A stretch of DNA of 40,018 bases, taken from positions 1 to 40,018 of the forward strand of contig JAJDJN010000004.1 in the NCBI GenBank assembly GCA_030267245.1. Reading direction: 5' to 3'. Of this stretch, positions 7,048 through 13,066 are shown piece by piece. This DNA comes from Desulfovibrio sp. OttesenSCG-928-A18. Its GTDB lineage: Bacteria > Desulfobacterota > Desulfovibrionia > Desulfovibrionales > Desulfovibrionaceae. Within the stretch, counting starts at the first letter, position 1. The number at the start of each line of letters is the position of its first letter. Below the pieces are notes generated by a model. The model did no database searches and had not been told where the DNA came from. It saw only the letters and a program-made list of their open reading frames with translations. The position numbers and the translations under genes were made by a program.

Positions 7048-7311
7048 TCAACCTATCTTGACCGTTGCCCAATTACAGACAAACTCATCCTCATCCACAA
7101 CACCAATTGAGTCGGTAAAAACGATCTTATGAGTTTGTACCCTGTATTCTGCGCCGCTGCCGTGGGTGCCGCTCAATGCGGCATTGCGCGCCGTAAGCTC
7201 GCCATAACATTGTAAGTCTTTGGCGTCACTATCGCTTATAAGCTCCTTGCAAAGTTCGAATTCGCCTGGTGCCATGTCGTCGTTTGAATAATAAATGCGC
7301 GTGATAAACAT
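7048..7311 (-). CDS. Hypothetical protein, 87 aa
   Basis: No family recognised. It is a small acidic protein (DSDAKD, VVDEDEF) without membrane segments. AAGGA lies before the ATG at 7311. It is the last gene of the minus-strand operon that includes the sliding clamp, and ends about 30 bases before the large 17-bp hairpin. Confidence 0.55.
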   Translation of the reverse strand: MFITRIYYSNDDMAPGEFELCKELISDSDAKDLQCYGELTARNAALSGTHGSGAEYRVQTHKIVFTDSIGVVDEDEFVCNWATVKIG

Positions 7312-7323
7312 GTCGTTTCCTTG

Positions 7324-7551
7324 TTATGAGTACAAAAAATTTAGCGCTTGAGCGTGCGCGGAGTATGAAAACTGCCCACAATCGGAATACATAGTCTTAA
7401 AAGCTTGCAGATCTTCTGCTCCGTTCGCGTTTCGCCAAGCGTAAGCAGTTGCTTTTTTTGAATCGACAAAGATAAGCGCAGCATAGTTTATGCCGCTCGC
7501 CATATGGCAGGGCTTTAGCACGGCCCTGTACAGATCATCAATGTTTTTCAT
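7324..7551 (-). CDS. Hypothetical protein, 75 aa
   Basis: No family recognised. The start is supported by AAAGGG about 6-9 bases upstream. The sequence is a soluble small domain with an Ala/Tyr-rich second half (KKATAYAWRNANGAEDLQ). Its untranslated leader contains the first copy of the duplicated stem-loop (7571-7633), which separates it from the sliding-clamp gene. Confidence 0.55.
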   Translation of the reverse strand: MKNIDDLYRAVLKPCHMASGINYAALIFVDSKKATAYAWRNANGAEDLQAFKTMYSDCGQFSYSAHAQALNFLYS

Positions 7552-7570
7552 GTTTTTTCCCTTTGGTCAA

Positions 7571-7633
7571 AAAGTTTCCGGTCTTATCGCTTGCCCTTGG
7601 ACAGCCAAGGGCAAGAGGAAGACTGGAAACTTT
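7571..7633 (-). repeat. Duplicated stem-loop, copy A (leader of the 75-aa gene)
   Basis: A two-part hairpin. The outer arms AAAGTTTCCGGTCTT and AAGACTGGAAACTTT pair with one mismatch. The inner arms CTTGCCCTTGG and CCAAGGGCAAG pair perfectly around an ACAG loop. Bases 7575-7629 match 8830-8884 with only two changes. It starts at the stop codon of the clamp gene, so it lies between two genes of one operon. Confidence 0.7.
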
Positions 7634-8798
7634 AAGCGGCCTGGCTCTGGCGGTCTTCGGCCTCGCAATTGTCAGGATGCCAGCTTTGTAAGATTTTCAT
7701 TGGCATGATGACGTATACGCCGCGCCAGCCATCGCCGATAAAACACGGCCCGACATTGTTTGTAAATTCCAGCGTGACAAAATCGCCTGTTGTGTTTTCG
7801 ACGATCTGCAAAAGGTTTTTAAGCGGAAAAGCTATTATGTTTACATCGCCGTAAAACTCGCATGGCATTTCCGCACTCGCTCGCCTGTTATGTGTCATTA
7901 TTGAGCACTTGCAATCGTCAAAATTAAACACTATTGAACGATCATCATTCGTAACAGACGGCAATAGCGTTTTCAAAATTGCAACAAGCCCTGATCGCGA
8001 AAAAGTTACGCTGCTTTTCGCTTCGCGCTCTCGCCGCACCATAAAATTGCTTATGTCAATCGCATTGTATGGAGAAAAAACGGAAGTATAGACGGAATTT
8101 TGCGAGGCAGCGAAAAAGTGATCTTCCGTTGCAGAAAGGCGGATCGTCTTTTCTGACTTCGGGATTGCCCTTACCCATTGTGCGAACTGGTCCGGCCTTG
8201 GCAAAGTCGCATTGCCACCAGGCGAAAAAGCGCCGTATTGCTCACCTTGCAAAGTCAGACTGTAACATTGATGACCATTGAGGGCGGACATAAGCAAGCG
8301 TGAATCGGAAAAGTCAAGTTGTATGCATGACAAGCCATCATGCGAGGCATCGCCGGCACAAAATGCCATCCGTTCAGCGACGCGCAACAGTTCGGCGCGA
8401 TCAACCTCAAGGCAATTTTGAGGAAAACTTTCAACCTGCTTGCGCATGGGGCGCGATCCATGCTTGGCATTCTCAATCTTTTGCGTTGCCGCGCCTTGAA
8501 AAATGACATCATAGTCCGTTGAAAGCGTTGCATCTGCTACCTTGGCAGACTTTGCGCTTTTTGCGGCGCTGTCGAGCGCTTGATAATTCAAGCTCTCGAT
8601 CGACTCTGGTGCGGTCACTTCGGCAGGTACGCGCGAGACAATGCGCGAGTCATCGTTTTCAGTCGTGATCAAAATTGAGTCTTTGGCGGCTTCAATGGTC
8701 ACGCAGTCATTGAGGTATGCCTTGCCCTTGAGATTGAGGGCGGGCTTGACGGATTGCAGCGCGTTGAAAAAATCGGCAGTGTTAAAAGTCGCTTGCAT
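7632..8798 (-). CDS. dnaN-like: Phage-encoded DNA polymerase III beta-like sliding clamp
   Basis: The 388-residue protein shows the overall pattern of a bacterial beta clamp. It starts QATFNTADFFNALQSVKPAL and has TIEAAKDSILITTEN typical of the first clamp domain, AERMAFCAGDASHDGLSCIQL in the second, and the ending VYVIMPMK, close to the usual 'vyvvMPmrl' at the clamp C-terminus. A short tail after it is extra. As a ring around DNA it would tether a polymerase. No clamp loader or polymerase gene is in this window, so it would have to use the host's or ones outside. The ATG at 8798 is chosen because GAAGGGAG precedes it and clamp homology begins there; a longer frame to 9011 runs through the upstream stem-loop. 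Confidence 0.8.
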   Translation of the reverse strand: MQATFNTADFFNALQSVKPALNLKGKAYLNDCVTIEAAKDSILITTENDDSRIVSRVPAEVTAPESIESLNYQALDSAAKSAKSAKVADATLSTDYDVIFQGAATQKIENAKHGSRPMRKQVESFPQNCLEVDRAELLRVAERMAFCAGDASHDGLSCIQLDFSDSRLLMSALNGHQCYSLTLQGEQYGAFSPGGNATLPRPDQFAQWVRAIPKSEKTIRLSATEDHFFAASQNSVYTSVFSPYNAIDISNFMVRREREAKSSVTFSRSGLVAILKTLLPSVTNDDRSIVFNFDDCKCSIMTHNRRASAEMPCEFYGDVNIIAFPLKNLLQIVENTTGDFVTLEFTNNVGPCFIGDGWRGVYVIMPMKILQSWHPDNCEAEDRQSQAA

Positions 8799-8829
8799 GG
8801 TAAATACTCCCTTCGGTTTTTTGTTAAAA

Positions 8830-8884
8830 TTTCCGGTCTTATCGCTTGCCCCTGGACAGCCAAGGGCAAGAGGAAGACTAGAAA
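8830..8884 (-). repeat. Duplicated stem-loop, copy B (leader of the clamp gene)
   Basis: Second copy of the 55-nt element at 7575-7629, with two base changes. One change turns a T-A pair into a pair that can still form as U-G in the minus-strand RNA. It lies between the stop of the 143-aa gene (8903) and the ribosome-binding site of the clamp gene. It may be an RNA processing or control element, or the trace of a duplicated intergenic unit. Confidence 0.7.
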
Positions 8885-8902
8885 ACGGAATGAGGGCGGA
8901 AT

Positions 8903-9334
8903 TTACAGCGCCAAACGCAAATTCAGGTCTATAAGCTCGTATCTGTACTTCCAATGCGTGCGCAATTCCGGCAAAACCTCTTGCACGTCCGGCGGCGCGA
9001 TCGCCGAACACACATCAATCAAAACATCCTCCGCAATCCGCAATGCATGTTCAAAACGGTAGCAATAACAAGCGTCAGCTTCCTTGTAGATTCCGCGCTT
9101 GGCATATTCCGCGTTGCACTGTTCAAGGTAGACCGTGAATTGGTCTTCGGGCATGGTGTAATCCCGCGCCGGTTCGGTGATCCGCTCGCCGGTGTCCTCG
9201 TCAAAATATTCATTTACGGCCAGGACGGCGGCGCAAATTTCCTGTTCCAGGGCGCGAGCCTTGGCGAGTTCTTCACGGGCAAGGCGAGCGGTGTCTTGTG
9301 CAAGATTGAGATCAAAGCGTGTCAAAGTCTTCAT
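8903..9334 (-). CDS. Hypothetical helical protein, 143 aa
   Basis: No family recognised. The N-terminal half is a long helix (QDTARLAREELAKARALEQ), followed by a central DEDTGERITEPARDY segment and further helices. There is no membrane segment. GGGGGA precedes the ATG at 9334. It lies upstream of the clamp gene in the same minus-strand operon and could act in replication, but nothing in the sequence shows this. Confidence 0.6.
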   Translation of the reverse strand: MKTLTRFDLNLAQDTARLAREELAKARALEQEICAAVLAVNEYFDEDTGERITEPARDYTMPEDQFTVYLEQCNAEYAKRGIYKEADACYCYRFEHALRIAEDVLIDVCSAIAPPDVQEVLPELRTHWKYRYELIDLNLRLAL

Positions 9335-9343
9335 GGCTTCCCC

Positions 9344-9550
9344 CTATATTGTAAAGTATAAATAGTTTTCGTCATCAAGCGCCGGTTGCCGGTAAAACGG
9401 GTGTTTTCCTTTCCGCGTCAGCACATCAACAAACACGCTGTCGTTGATCTTTCTGGCGCGAGGAATTTTTAACGATCTGTTGGATATGCGAATTGCGTAT
9501 ACGTCGCGTGCGCGGCCATCTTCCCGCAAAGTCACGAGTTCTCTTTTCAT
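9344..9550 (-). CDS. Hypothetical basic protein, 68 aa
   Basis: A small, positively charged protein (ISNRSLKIPRARKI, LTRKGKHPFYRQPA). No family recognised. The leader GGTAGGGGG stands before its ATG, similar to that of the next gene in the operon. It might bind nucleic acid because of its charge, but this is only a suggestion. Confidence 0.55.
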   Translation of the reverse strand: MKRELVTLREDGRARDVYAIRISNRSLKIPRARKINDSVFVDVLTRKGKHPFYRQPALDDENYLYFTI

Positions 9551-9561
9551 GGCTTCACCCC

Positions 9562-9912
9562 CTACCAGCTTGTAGAGCCTGGAGCCCAGCCCGCGATCTT
9601 GTTGACGGTAATTTCCGGGTTAATTTCCTTCAGCATCAATTCAAGCTCATAGGTCTTGCTGTAACCGTATCCGGTCAAATGGAAGTGGAAAGCCGGGTAC
9701 TTGTCACGCCGGGAAAAGACCTGATGCCGAAGTGTTGCGGCCTTCTTTTGTTCTCCGGGCTTTAATTCAGAAACTTCCACCACCGGCCATAAAATAGACA
9801 GCAGATCATTGCCCTGATTGACAAATTGGAGGTAGATAGTGAAGCGAGTATCAGACAAAGGCATGATGTACGCGTATTGCGCGGCCTTGATTTGTTCGAT
9901 TTGGGTACGCAT
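9562..9912 (-). CDS. Hypothetical protein, 116 aa
   Basis: No family recognised. The chosen ATG at 9912 (RTQIEQIKAAQYAY) has AAGGGAG 7-8 bases before it; a longer frame to 9945 would start inside that leader. The sequence has strands rich in Tyr/Phe (YAYIMPLSDTRFTIYLQF, FHFHLTGYGYSKTYELEL). The leader, with TCAAGGGAGAAA, is nearly the same as that of the 127-aa gene further upstream. Confidence 0.6.
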   Translation of the reverse strand: MRTQIEQIKAAQYAYIMPLSDTRFTIYLQFVNQGNDLLSILWPVVEVSELKPGEQKKAATLRHQVFSRRDKYPAFHFHLTGYGYSKTYELELMLKEINPEITVNKIAGWAPGSTSW

Positions 9913-10029
9913 GGTGATTTCTCCCTTGATTTTTTGGAGAGTCACGGCTACGCTTTGTTTCTCACTTCGCGGCGCTGCCGTGGCCCTCGTTATGATTGGA
10001 TTCGTTCGGTTGTGGCGGGGGTTTTATTT

Positions 10030-10413
10030 TTACGCGTCGGCGTCTGCCCTGATCCAGGCTTCAAAATCGTCAAGCAACGCCATTCCTTGTGCTGGCAAAT
10101 CCGAAAACTCATAATCTCCGTATCCGTTGCCGTAGAGATAAGCGTCCACAACTTCGCTGCCGTGCTCCCGGCGGGCGTCAGCAAGGCGAGTGTCCAAGGC
10201 TTGGTATTGGGCAACCATATCAAGCCACCAATCTACCGTCTCCCGGGTTGCAATGTGCATTTCCGCCTCGTCGTCATACCCGATGAGGCCGTTTTCAGGG
10301 GAGCCAAAGCCGCCGGCATTGCCGACAAAATCAGCTATCCAGTTTACGCCGGTGCGCAGATCAATGTAATTAAGGTCCACCACATCGCTTGTGCCTATGA
10401 TTTGTACTTGCAT
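10030..10413 (-). CDS. Hypothetical acidic protein, 127 aa
   Basis: An acidic protein rich in Asp, Tyr and Trp (GYGDYEFSDLPAQGMALLDDFEAWIRAD). No family recognised, and no membrane segment. TCAAGGGAGAAA precedes the ATG at 10413. The low pI and absence of enzymatic motifs would fit a DNA-mimic or inhibitor type of early protein, but that is speculation. It belongs to the minus-strand operon; a perfect 9-bp hairpin (10444-10485) lies in its leader. Confidence 0.55.
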   Translation of the reverse strand: MQVQIIGTSDVVDLNYIDLRTGVNWIADFVGNAGGFGSPENGLIGYDDEAEMHIATRETVDWWLDMVAQYQALDTRLADARREHGSEVVDAYLYGNGYGDYEFSDLPAQGMALLDDFEAWIRADADA

Positions 10414-10443
10414 GACTTTCTCCCTTGATTTTTTTGGTTCAAG

Positions 10444-10485
10444 GGGCTAGGCTTTCGTCGGTTCCATCCGATTCCGGCCTAGCCC
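10444..10485 (-). other. Intergenic stem-loop in the minus-strand operon
   Basis: Perfect arms GGGCTAGGC (10444-10452) and GCCTAGCCC (10477-10485), with a smaller inner CGG/CCG pair. There is no T tract downstream on either strand; in the minus-strand RNA it is followed by an A-rich stretch and the next ribosome-binding site. Its placement is like that of the two duplicated stem-loops. Confidence 0.55.
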
Positions 10486-10509
10486 GGTTGAGGTTTTACG
10501 AGTCGCTAC

Positions 10510-10653
10510 CTATCGCAAGTAGGCAGCGGCTCTTTTCTTTGCGGCCTGCTGGCGGCGTATAAGCCGCCGCGTTGCCGCGTCCCGTGACGCCTGCGGATAC
10601 ACTGACGCCACATGCGCCACGATCCGCTTCCAGGTGGACAGCCTCACGGCCAT
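10510..10653 (-). CDS. Small basic protein, 47 aa
   Basis: The ATG at 10653 is preceded by GGGAGGT. The product is strongly basic at its end (RRLIRRQQAAKKRAAAYLR) with a helical start (LSTWKRIVAHVASVYPQ). It is the first gene of the minus-strand operon after its promoter. It may bind nucleic acid. A longer reading to 10728 has poor upstream codons and is not preferred. No family recognised. Confidence 0.55.
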   Translation of the reverse strand: MAVRLSTWKRIVAHVASVYPQASRDAATRRLIRRQQAAKKRAAAYLR

Positions 10654-10790
10654 ACCTCCCTTGGCTTCAGGTCCGGCACCATCGCCGTTCCTGTAATTCC
10701 GCCCTCGGTTTTCTGGTTCACCAAGCATCTTCTAAGCCTGGTTCGTCCCGCGCCTCTTGCGCCTTCCGGTGTTCGTGTTCGTTGATTAAT

Positions 10791-10819
10791 ATATAACGCA
10801 CTATGCGTAATAAAGTCAA
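10791..10819 (-). promoter_or_regulatory. Promoter of the minus-strand replication operon, with internal palindrome
   Basis: Read on the minus strand: TTGACT (10819-10814), a 17-base spacer, then TTATAT (10796-10791). The spacer region holds ACGCA-CTA-TGCGT (10796-10808), a palindrome well placed for a repressor to block the promoter. It lies about 130 bases upstream of the first gene of the operon. Confidence 0.6.
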
Positions 10820-10820
10820 C

Positions 10821-10851
10821 AAAAAAAGAGGAAATTTTAAAAAATTTCCTC
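10821..10851 (-). terminator. Intrinsic terminator of the small HTH gene
   Basis: On the minus strand, a hairpin with arms GAGGAAAT and ATTTCCTC (10851-10828) is followed by seven T (10827-10821). It stands about 30 bases after the stop of the HTH gene and just before the promoter of the next operon. Confidence 0.75.
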
Positions 10852-10880
10852 AAGTATTACAGCCTATTGTAAACTTTTTT

Positions 10881-11123
10881 TTAATCTATTTTGCGCGGCT
10901 CGTTACGTCTCTTTGCGGGCTTGGCCTGCAAGCGCTTAATGTCTGCCGGGGATAGCAGCCAAGTCTTGCCCACTTTCACGCAATCGGCCACTTCTTCACG
11001 CCCGGCATTACACCATAGTTGCAGAGTTCGCGGAGTCGCATAGCCAAGCAGCGCGGCGGCTTCCGTGATTGTCATGTAACCGGCGCGAATATATTCCGGC
11101 ATTGTTTTTGTGACTTCTTTCAT
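10881..11123 (-). CDS. Small helix-turn-helix DNA-binding protein (excisionase/MerR-like)
   Basis: The 80-residue protein has the layout of short HTH_17/excisionase-type proteins: MTITEAAALLGYATPRTLQLW, a turn, then VGKTWLLSPADIKRLQ, and a basic tail (KPAKRRNEPRKID). In phages this class directs excision or represses promoters; without an integrase in the window the role is open. The ATG at 11123 lies only 6 bases from a strong -10 box, so this start would be used on a nearly leaderless RNA; a second in-frame ATG at 11102 is an alternative. Confidence 0.7.
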   Translation of the reverse strand: MKEVTKTMPEYIRAGYMTITEAAALLGYATPRTLQLWCNAGREEVADCVKVGKTWLLSPADIKRLQAKPAKRRNEPRKID

Positions 11124-11129
11124 GTCCTG

Positions 11130-11159
11130 ATTATATCGCCCCATGCGGCATATCGTCAA
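11130..11159 (-). promoter_or_regulatory. Promoter of the HTH gene, likely leaderless transcript
   Basis: On the minus strand: TTGACG (11159-11154), an 18-base spacer, and a perfect TATAAT (11135-11130). The expected RNA start falls at about 11123, the A of the first ATG. Confidence 0.7.
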
Positions 11160-11180
11160 CCCCTCCCCAGGCGGGCAGCA

Positions 11181-11209
11181 TTGATCTCTTATTCGTTTTC
11201 GACTAAATC
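11181..11209 (+). promoter_or_regulatory. rha promoter with operator in the spacer (dispersed palindrome copy 2)
   Basis: TTGATC (11181-11186), a 17-base spacer, then TAAATC (11204-11209). The element ATTCGTTTTCGACT (11191-11204) fills the spacer, the position where a bound repressor would compete with RNA polymerase. It is nearly the reverse complement of copies 1 and 3. Confidence 0.6.
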
Positions 11210-11241
11210 TATGCTCCGCAAATCAAAAAGGAGTTTTGATC

Positions 11242-11952
11242 ATGAAAAACAATCAGCCTGTGCTTTCCTCGCTTTCTGTCGTCGGTGGCGTTCCCCGCGT
11301 TTCGTCGCTCGATGTGGCCCGGCATTTTGAAAAGGATCATGCCGATGTTCTTAAAGCAATCAGAAAAATTATTTCAGAGTGTCCACCGAATTTTAACGAA
11401 GGAAATTTTTCCGGCGTTGAATACTCGGATGCCAAGGGGGAAACGCGGCCCGCCTATGCCCTCACCCGTGACGGCTTTGCACTCCTGGCTATGGGCTTCA
11501 CCGGCAAGCGTGCCCTTGAATGGAAAATCAAATATATCGAAGCCTTCAACGCAATGGAAAAAGCTTTGATTGAACAGCATGTAGCACTAAGGCCCGCTCC
11601 AGCGTGCGCGATCATGGAAATGCTGCCGCCGCTTAAGCTGCACACGCGTCCTGGACAAGTCGCGCGCACAGCGACAATCAAAGAACGCGAAAGCCTGTAT
11701 GAGCCCGTCTGCGAATGGATAAAGTCTATGGACCGCCCTTGCGGCTCCGGCGGCTTTTTCCTGGGGCTGTCGATATGCGCCCACATGGCCGGCGTTGAGA
11801 GATTCTCGCAAATCCCCCAGCACGCTATAAAACCCCTTCATGCCTGGCTTGAAGAACGGATTGACGAATCGTACGCTCTGATTCAGGAACGCAGGAGGCA
11901 CGCTCGCGCCGCCCGGCTCGCTGCTATGCAGCCCGCAACCGCCATCTTGTGA
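11242..11952 (+). CDS. rha: Rha family phage regulatory protein
   Basis: The first ~115 residues match the Rha family: VSSLDVARHFEKDHADVLKAI, then RPAYALTRDGFALLAMGFTG and KRALEWKIKYIEAFNAME. Rha proteins interfere with growth or lysogeny choice in some lambdoid phages and are treated as regulators or antirepressors. The last part (about residues 150-215, RESLYEPVCEWIKSM...HMAGVERFSQIP...LHAWLEERI) is a different helical domain that also appears in the 100-aa protein at 12731 and the BRO protein at 13067. AAGGAG lies about 8 bases before the ATG at 11242. A GC hairpin terminator follows the gene. Confidence 0.85.
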   Translation: MKNNQPVLSSLSVVGGVPRVSSLDVARHFEKDHADVLKAIRKIISECPPNFNEGNFSGVEYSDAKGETRPAYALTRDGFALLAMGFTGKRALEWKIKYIEAFNAMEKALIEQHVALRPAPACAIMEMLPPLKLHTRPGQVARTATIKERESLYEPVCEWIKSMDRPCGSGGFFLGLSICAHMAGVERFSQIPQHAIKPLHAWLEERIDESYALIQERRRHARAARLAAMQPATAIL

Positions 11953-11985
11953 TAGTCTGACAACAAAAGCGACTGCGGGTCTAAT

Positions 11986-12019
11986 GCCCTGGACGGTTTC
12001 AAGCTGGCCAGGGCTTTTT
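11986..12019 (+). terminator. Intrinsic terminator after rha
   Basis: Arms GCCCTGG (11986-11992) and CCAGGGC (12008-12014) followed by TTTTT. It stands 34 bases after the rha stop codon. Confidence 0.8.
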
Positions 12020-12395
12020 GTGTGCCTGGAGCCTGGAGCAAGCCAAGCCGGCGGGGCATCGGTGGCGCCCCGATAGCGTCAAATCAATGACCTGCCCCTA
12101 ATTCGCTCACAATTGCCCGCAGATGCGCGAAAGTCGAAAGCGAATGCCAGGATGGCCGGAGGCGCGAGCGCTCCCCTGGCGGGCAGCCAGGTGGCAAGAA
12201 TGGGGGGGAGGGGGGATGTTTATCTCTAGGGGCTCTCGGGGGTGAACCGACGTCGGCCCTAAATTCACAGTAGGCCAAAATCACCTTGGCGTTACCAACT
12301 GAATTCATTTACTTAATTTTGCTAGGGTGCAAAAGTCCGTATACCTCCCATGCCCTTTGCACCCTCCGAACACGCGCCATCCCGAAGTAGACCAG
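12020..12395. other. Gene-free structured stretch between rha and the small minus-strand gene
   Basis: No protein reading frame here looks real. The stretch holds a GC hairpin (CGGGGC/GCCCCG near 12051-12072), copy 3 of the dispersed palindrome (12132-12145), long G and C runs, and a perfect 10-bp inverted repeat AGGGTGCAAA (12324-12333) / TTTGCACCCT (12356-12365). It may carry a small RNA or control sites. Confidence 0.4.
12132..12145. promoter_or_regulatory. Dispersed palindrome copy 3 (AGTCGAAAGCGAAT)
   Basis: Identical to copy 1 at 1498-1511. No gene start or obvious promoter stands next to it, which would suit a transcription-blocking site rather than a classical operator. Confidence 0.5.
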
Positions 12396-12566
12396 CTACC
12401 CCCCTTGCCCGGCTCCCACACGGCCACGTTGACCAGCCTTCAATGAATCAAGGACCACCAGGAGCCTGTAAACAATAGCGTTCTGGAGCTCTTTGTCGCC
12501 CATGTCGGCACTTTCCACAGCAGCCTCGATCAGGATGAGTTCCCGCACCATTTCTTCGTAAGACAT
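12396..12566 (-). CDS. Small hypothetical protein, 56 aa
   Basis: A short frame on the minus strand with a strong ribosome-binding site (AAAAGGAGAGAGT before the ATG at 12566). The product begins SYEEMVRELILIEAAVESA and continues QNAIVYRLLVVLDSLKAG, an amphipathic helical pattern, with a Gly/Arg tail. It is divergent from the 100-aa gene at 12731, and the AT-rich gap between them (12567-12730) would hold both promoters. A perfect 10-bp inverted repeat (12324-12365) lies past its stop and may end its RNA. No family recognised. Confidence 0.55.
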   Translation of the reverse strand: MSYEEMVRELILIEAAVESADMGDKELQNAIVYRLLVVLDSLKAGQRGRVGAGQGG

Positions 12567-12730
12567 ACTCTCTCCTTTTCTAGAGTTTTTCTATAATATA
12601 CTGTAATCACTACAACTATAGCGGCCATGTTTATAAATATCAACAAAAAAATTAAAATATTTTAATTTCAATTCGATTGCTAATGTCATATCCTATTCTT
12701 TTACGAATAAAAAAAGACAAGGGGTAGACC
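12567..12730. promoter_or_regulatory. AT-rich divergent control region with palindrome copy 4
   Basis: Between two divergent genes. It contains TGTAATCACTACA (12611-12623), the dispersed element ATTCTTTTACGAAT (12695-12708, one arm mismatch) and a weaker look-alike ATTCGATTGCTAAT (12671-12684). Exact promoter boxes are not clear. Confidence 0.5.
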
Positions 12731-13033
12731 ATGAAAAAGATTTCTTCCACAACACGCCTTACACTTTCATCTCTTTTCCCGGAGAGCGCACCGAGGCTCA
12801 TTAGCGGACTCTGCATGAGTGGCCGTGTATCCACGGAGGGCGAGCGCCAAGAGCTTCTTGAGCCTCTGATTCTGTGGTGGCGCGGTGTCTCTCCTGAACA
12901 TGACCCCATGGATCTTGCGCTCCTGAAAGCTGCGACGGCCAGGGCGGCCGGTGTCGATGATTTTTCGCGCATCAAGGGGGCAGACGTGCCGCTTGTCAAA
13001 ACTTGGCTTCACGAGATTGTGGCGTCTTTGTAG
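12731..13033 (+). CDS. Hypothetical regulator-like protein, 100 aa
   Basis: The last 60 residues (RQELLEPLILWW...ARAAGVDDFSRIKG...LVKTWLHEIV) align with the C-terminal domains of the Rha protein and the BRO protein on either side. The conserved points are the leading ERxEL, a Trp helix, A-x-x-A-G-V, then IP/IK and W-L-x-E. Here the N-terminal DNA-binding or Rha/BRO part is missing and replaced by about 40 other residues. It might compete with the full-length proteins for the same partner. AAGGGG lies about 7 bases before the ATG. Function unknown. Confidence 0.65.
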   Translation: MKKISSTTRLTLSSLFPESAPRLISGLCMSGRVSTEGERQELLEPLILWWRGVSPEHDPMDLALLKAATARAAGVDDFSRIKGADVPLVKTWLHEIVASL

Positions 13034-13066
13034 CAACTTCTAACTCAAAACCGAAGGAGTTTTACC

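Noticed and set aside
6588-7061. Open frames on both strands running through the repeat array (6588-7061 plus, 6670-6903 minus)
   Set aside because: Their repeated residues come from the DNA repeats; the 43-bp period is not a multiple of three and there is no ribosome site, so they are shadows.
12084-12308. Minus-strand frame of 74 aa
   Set aside because: Proline-rich, no ribosome site, lies over G runs and a palindrome copy; composition does not look like a protein.
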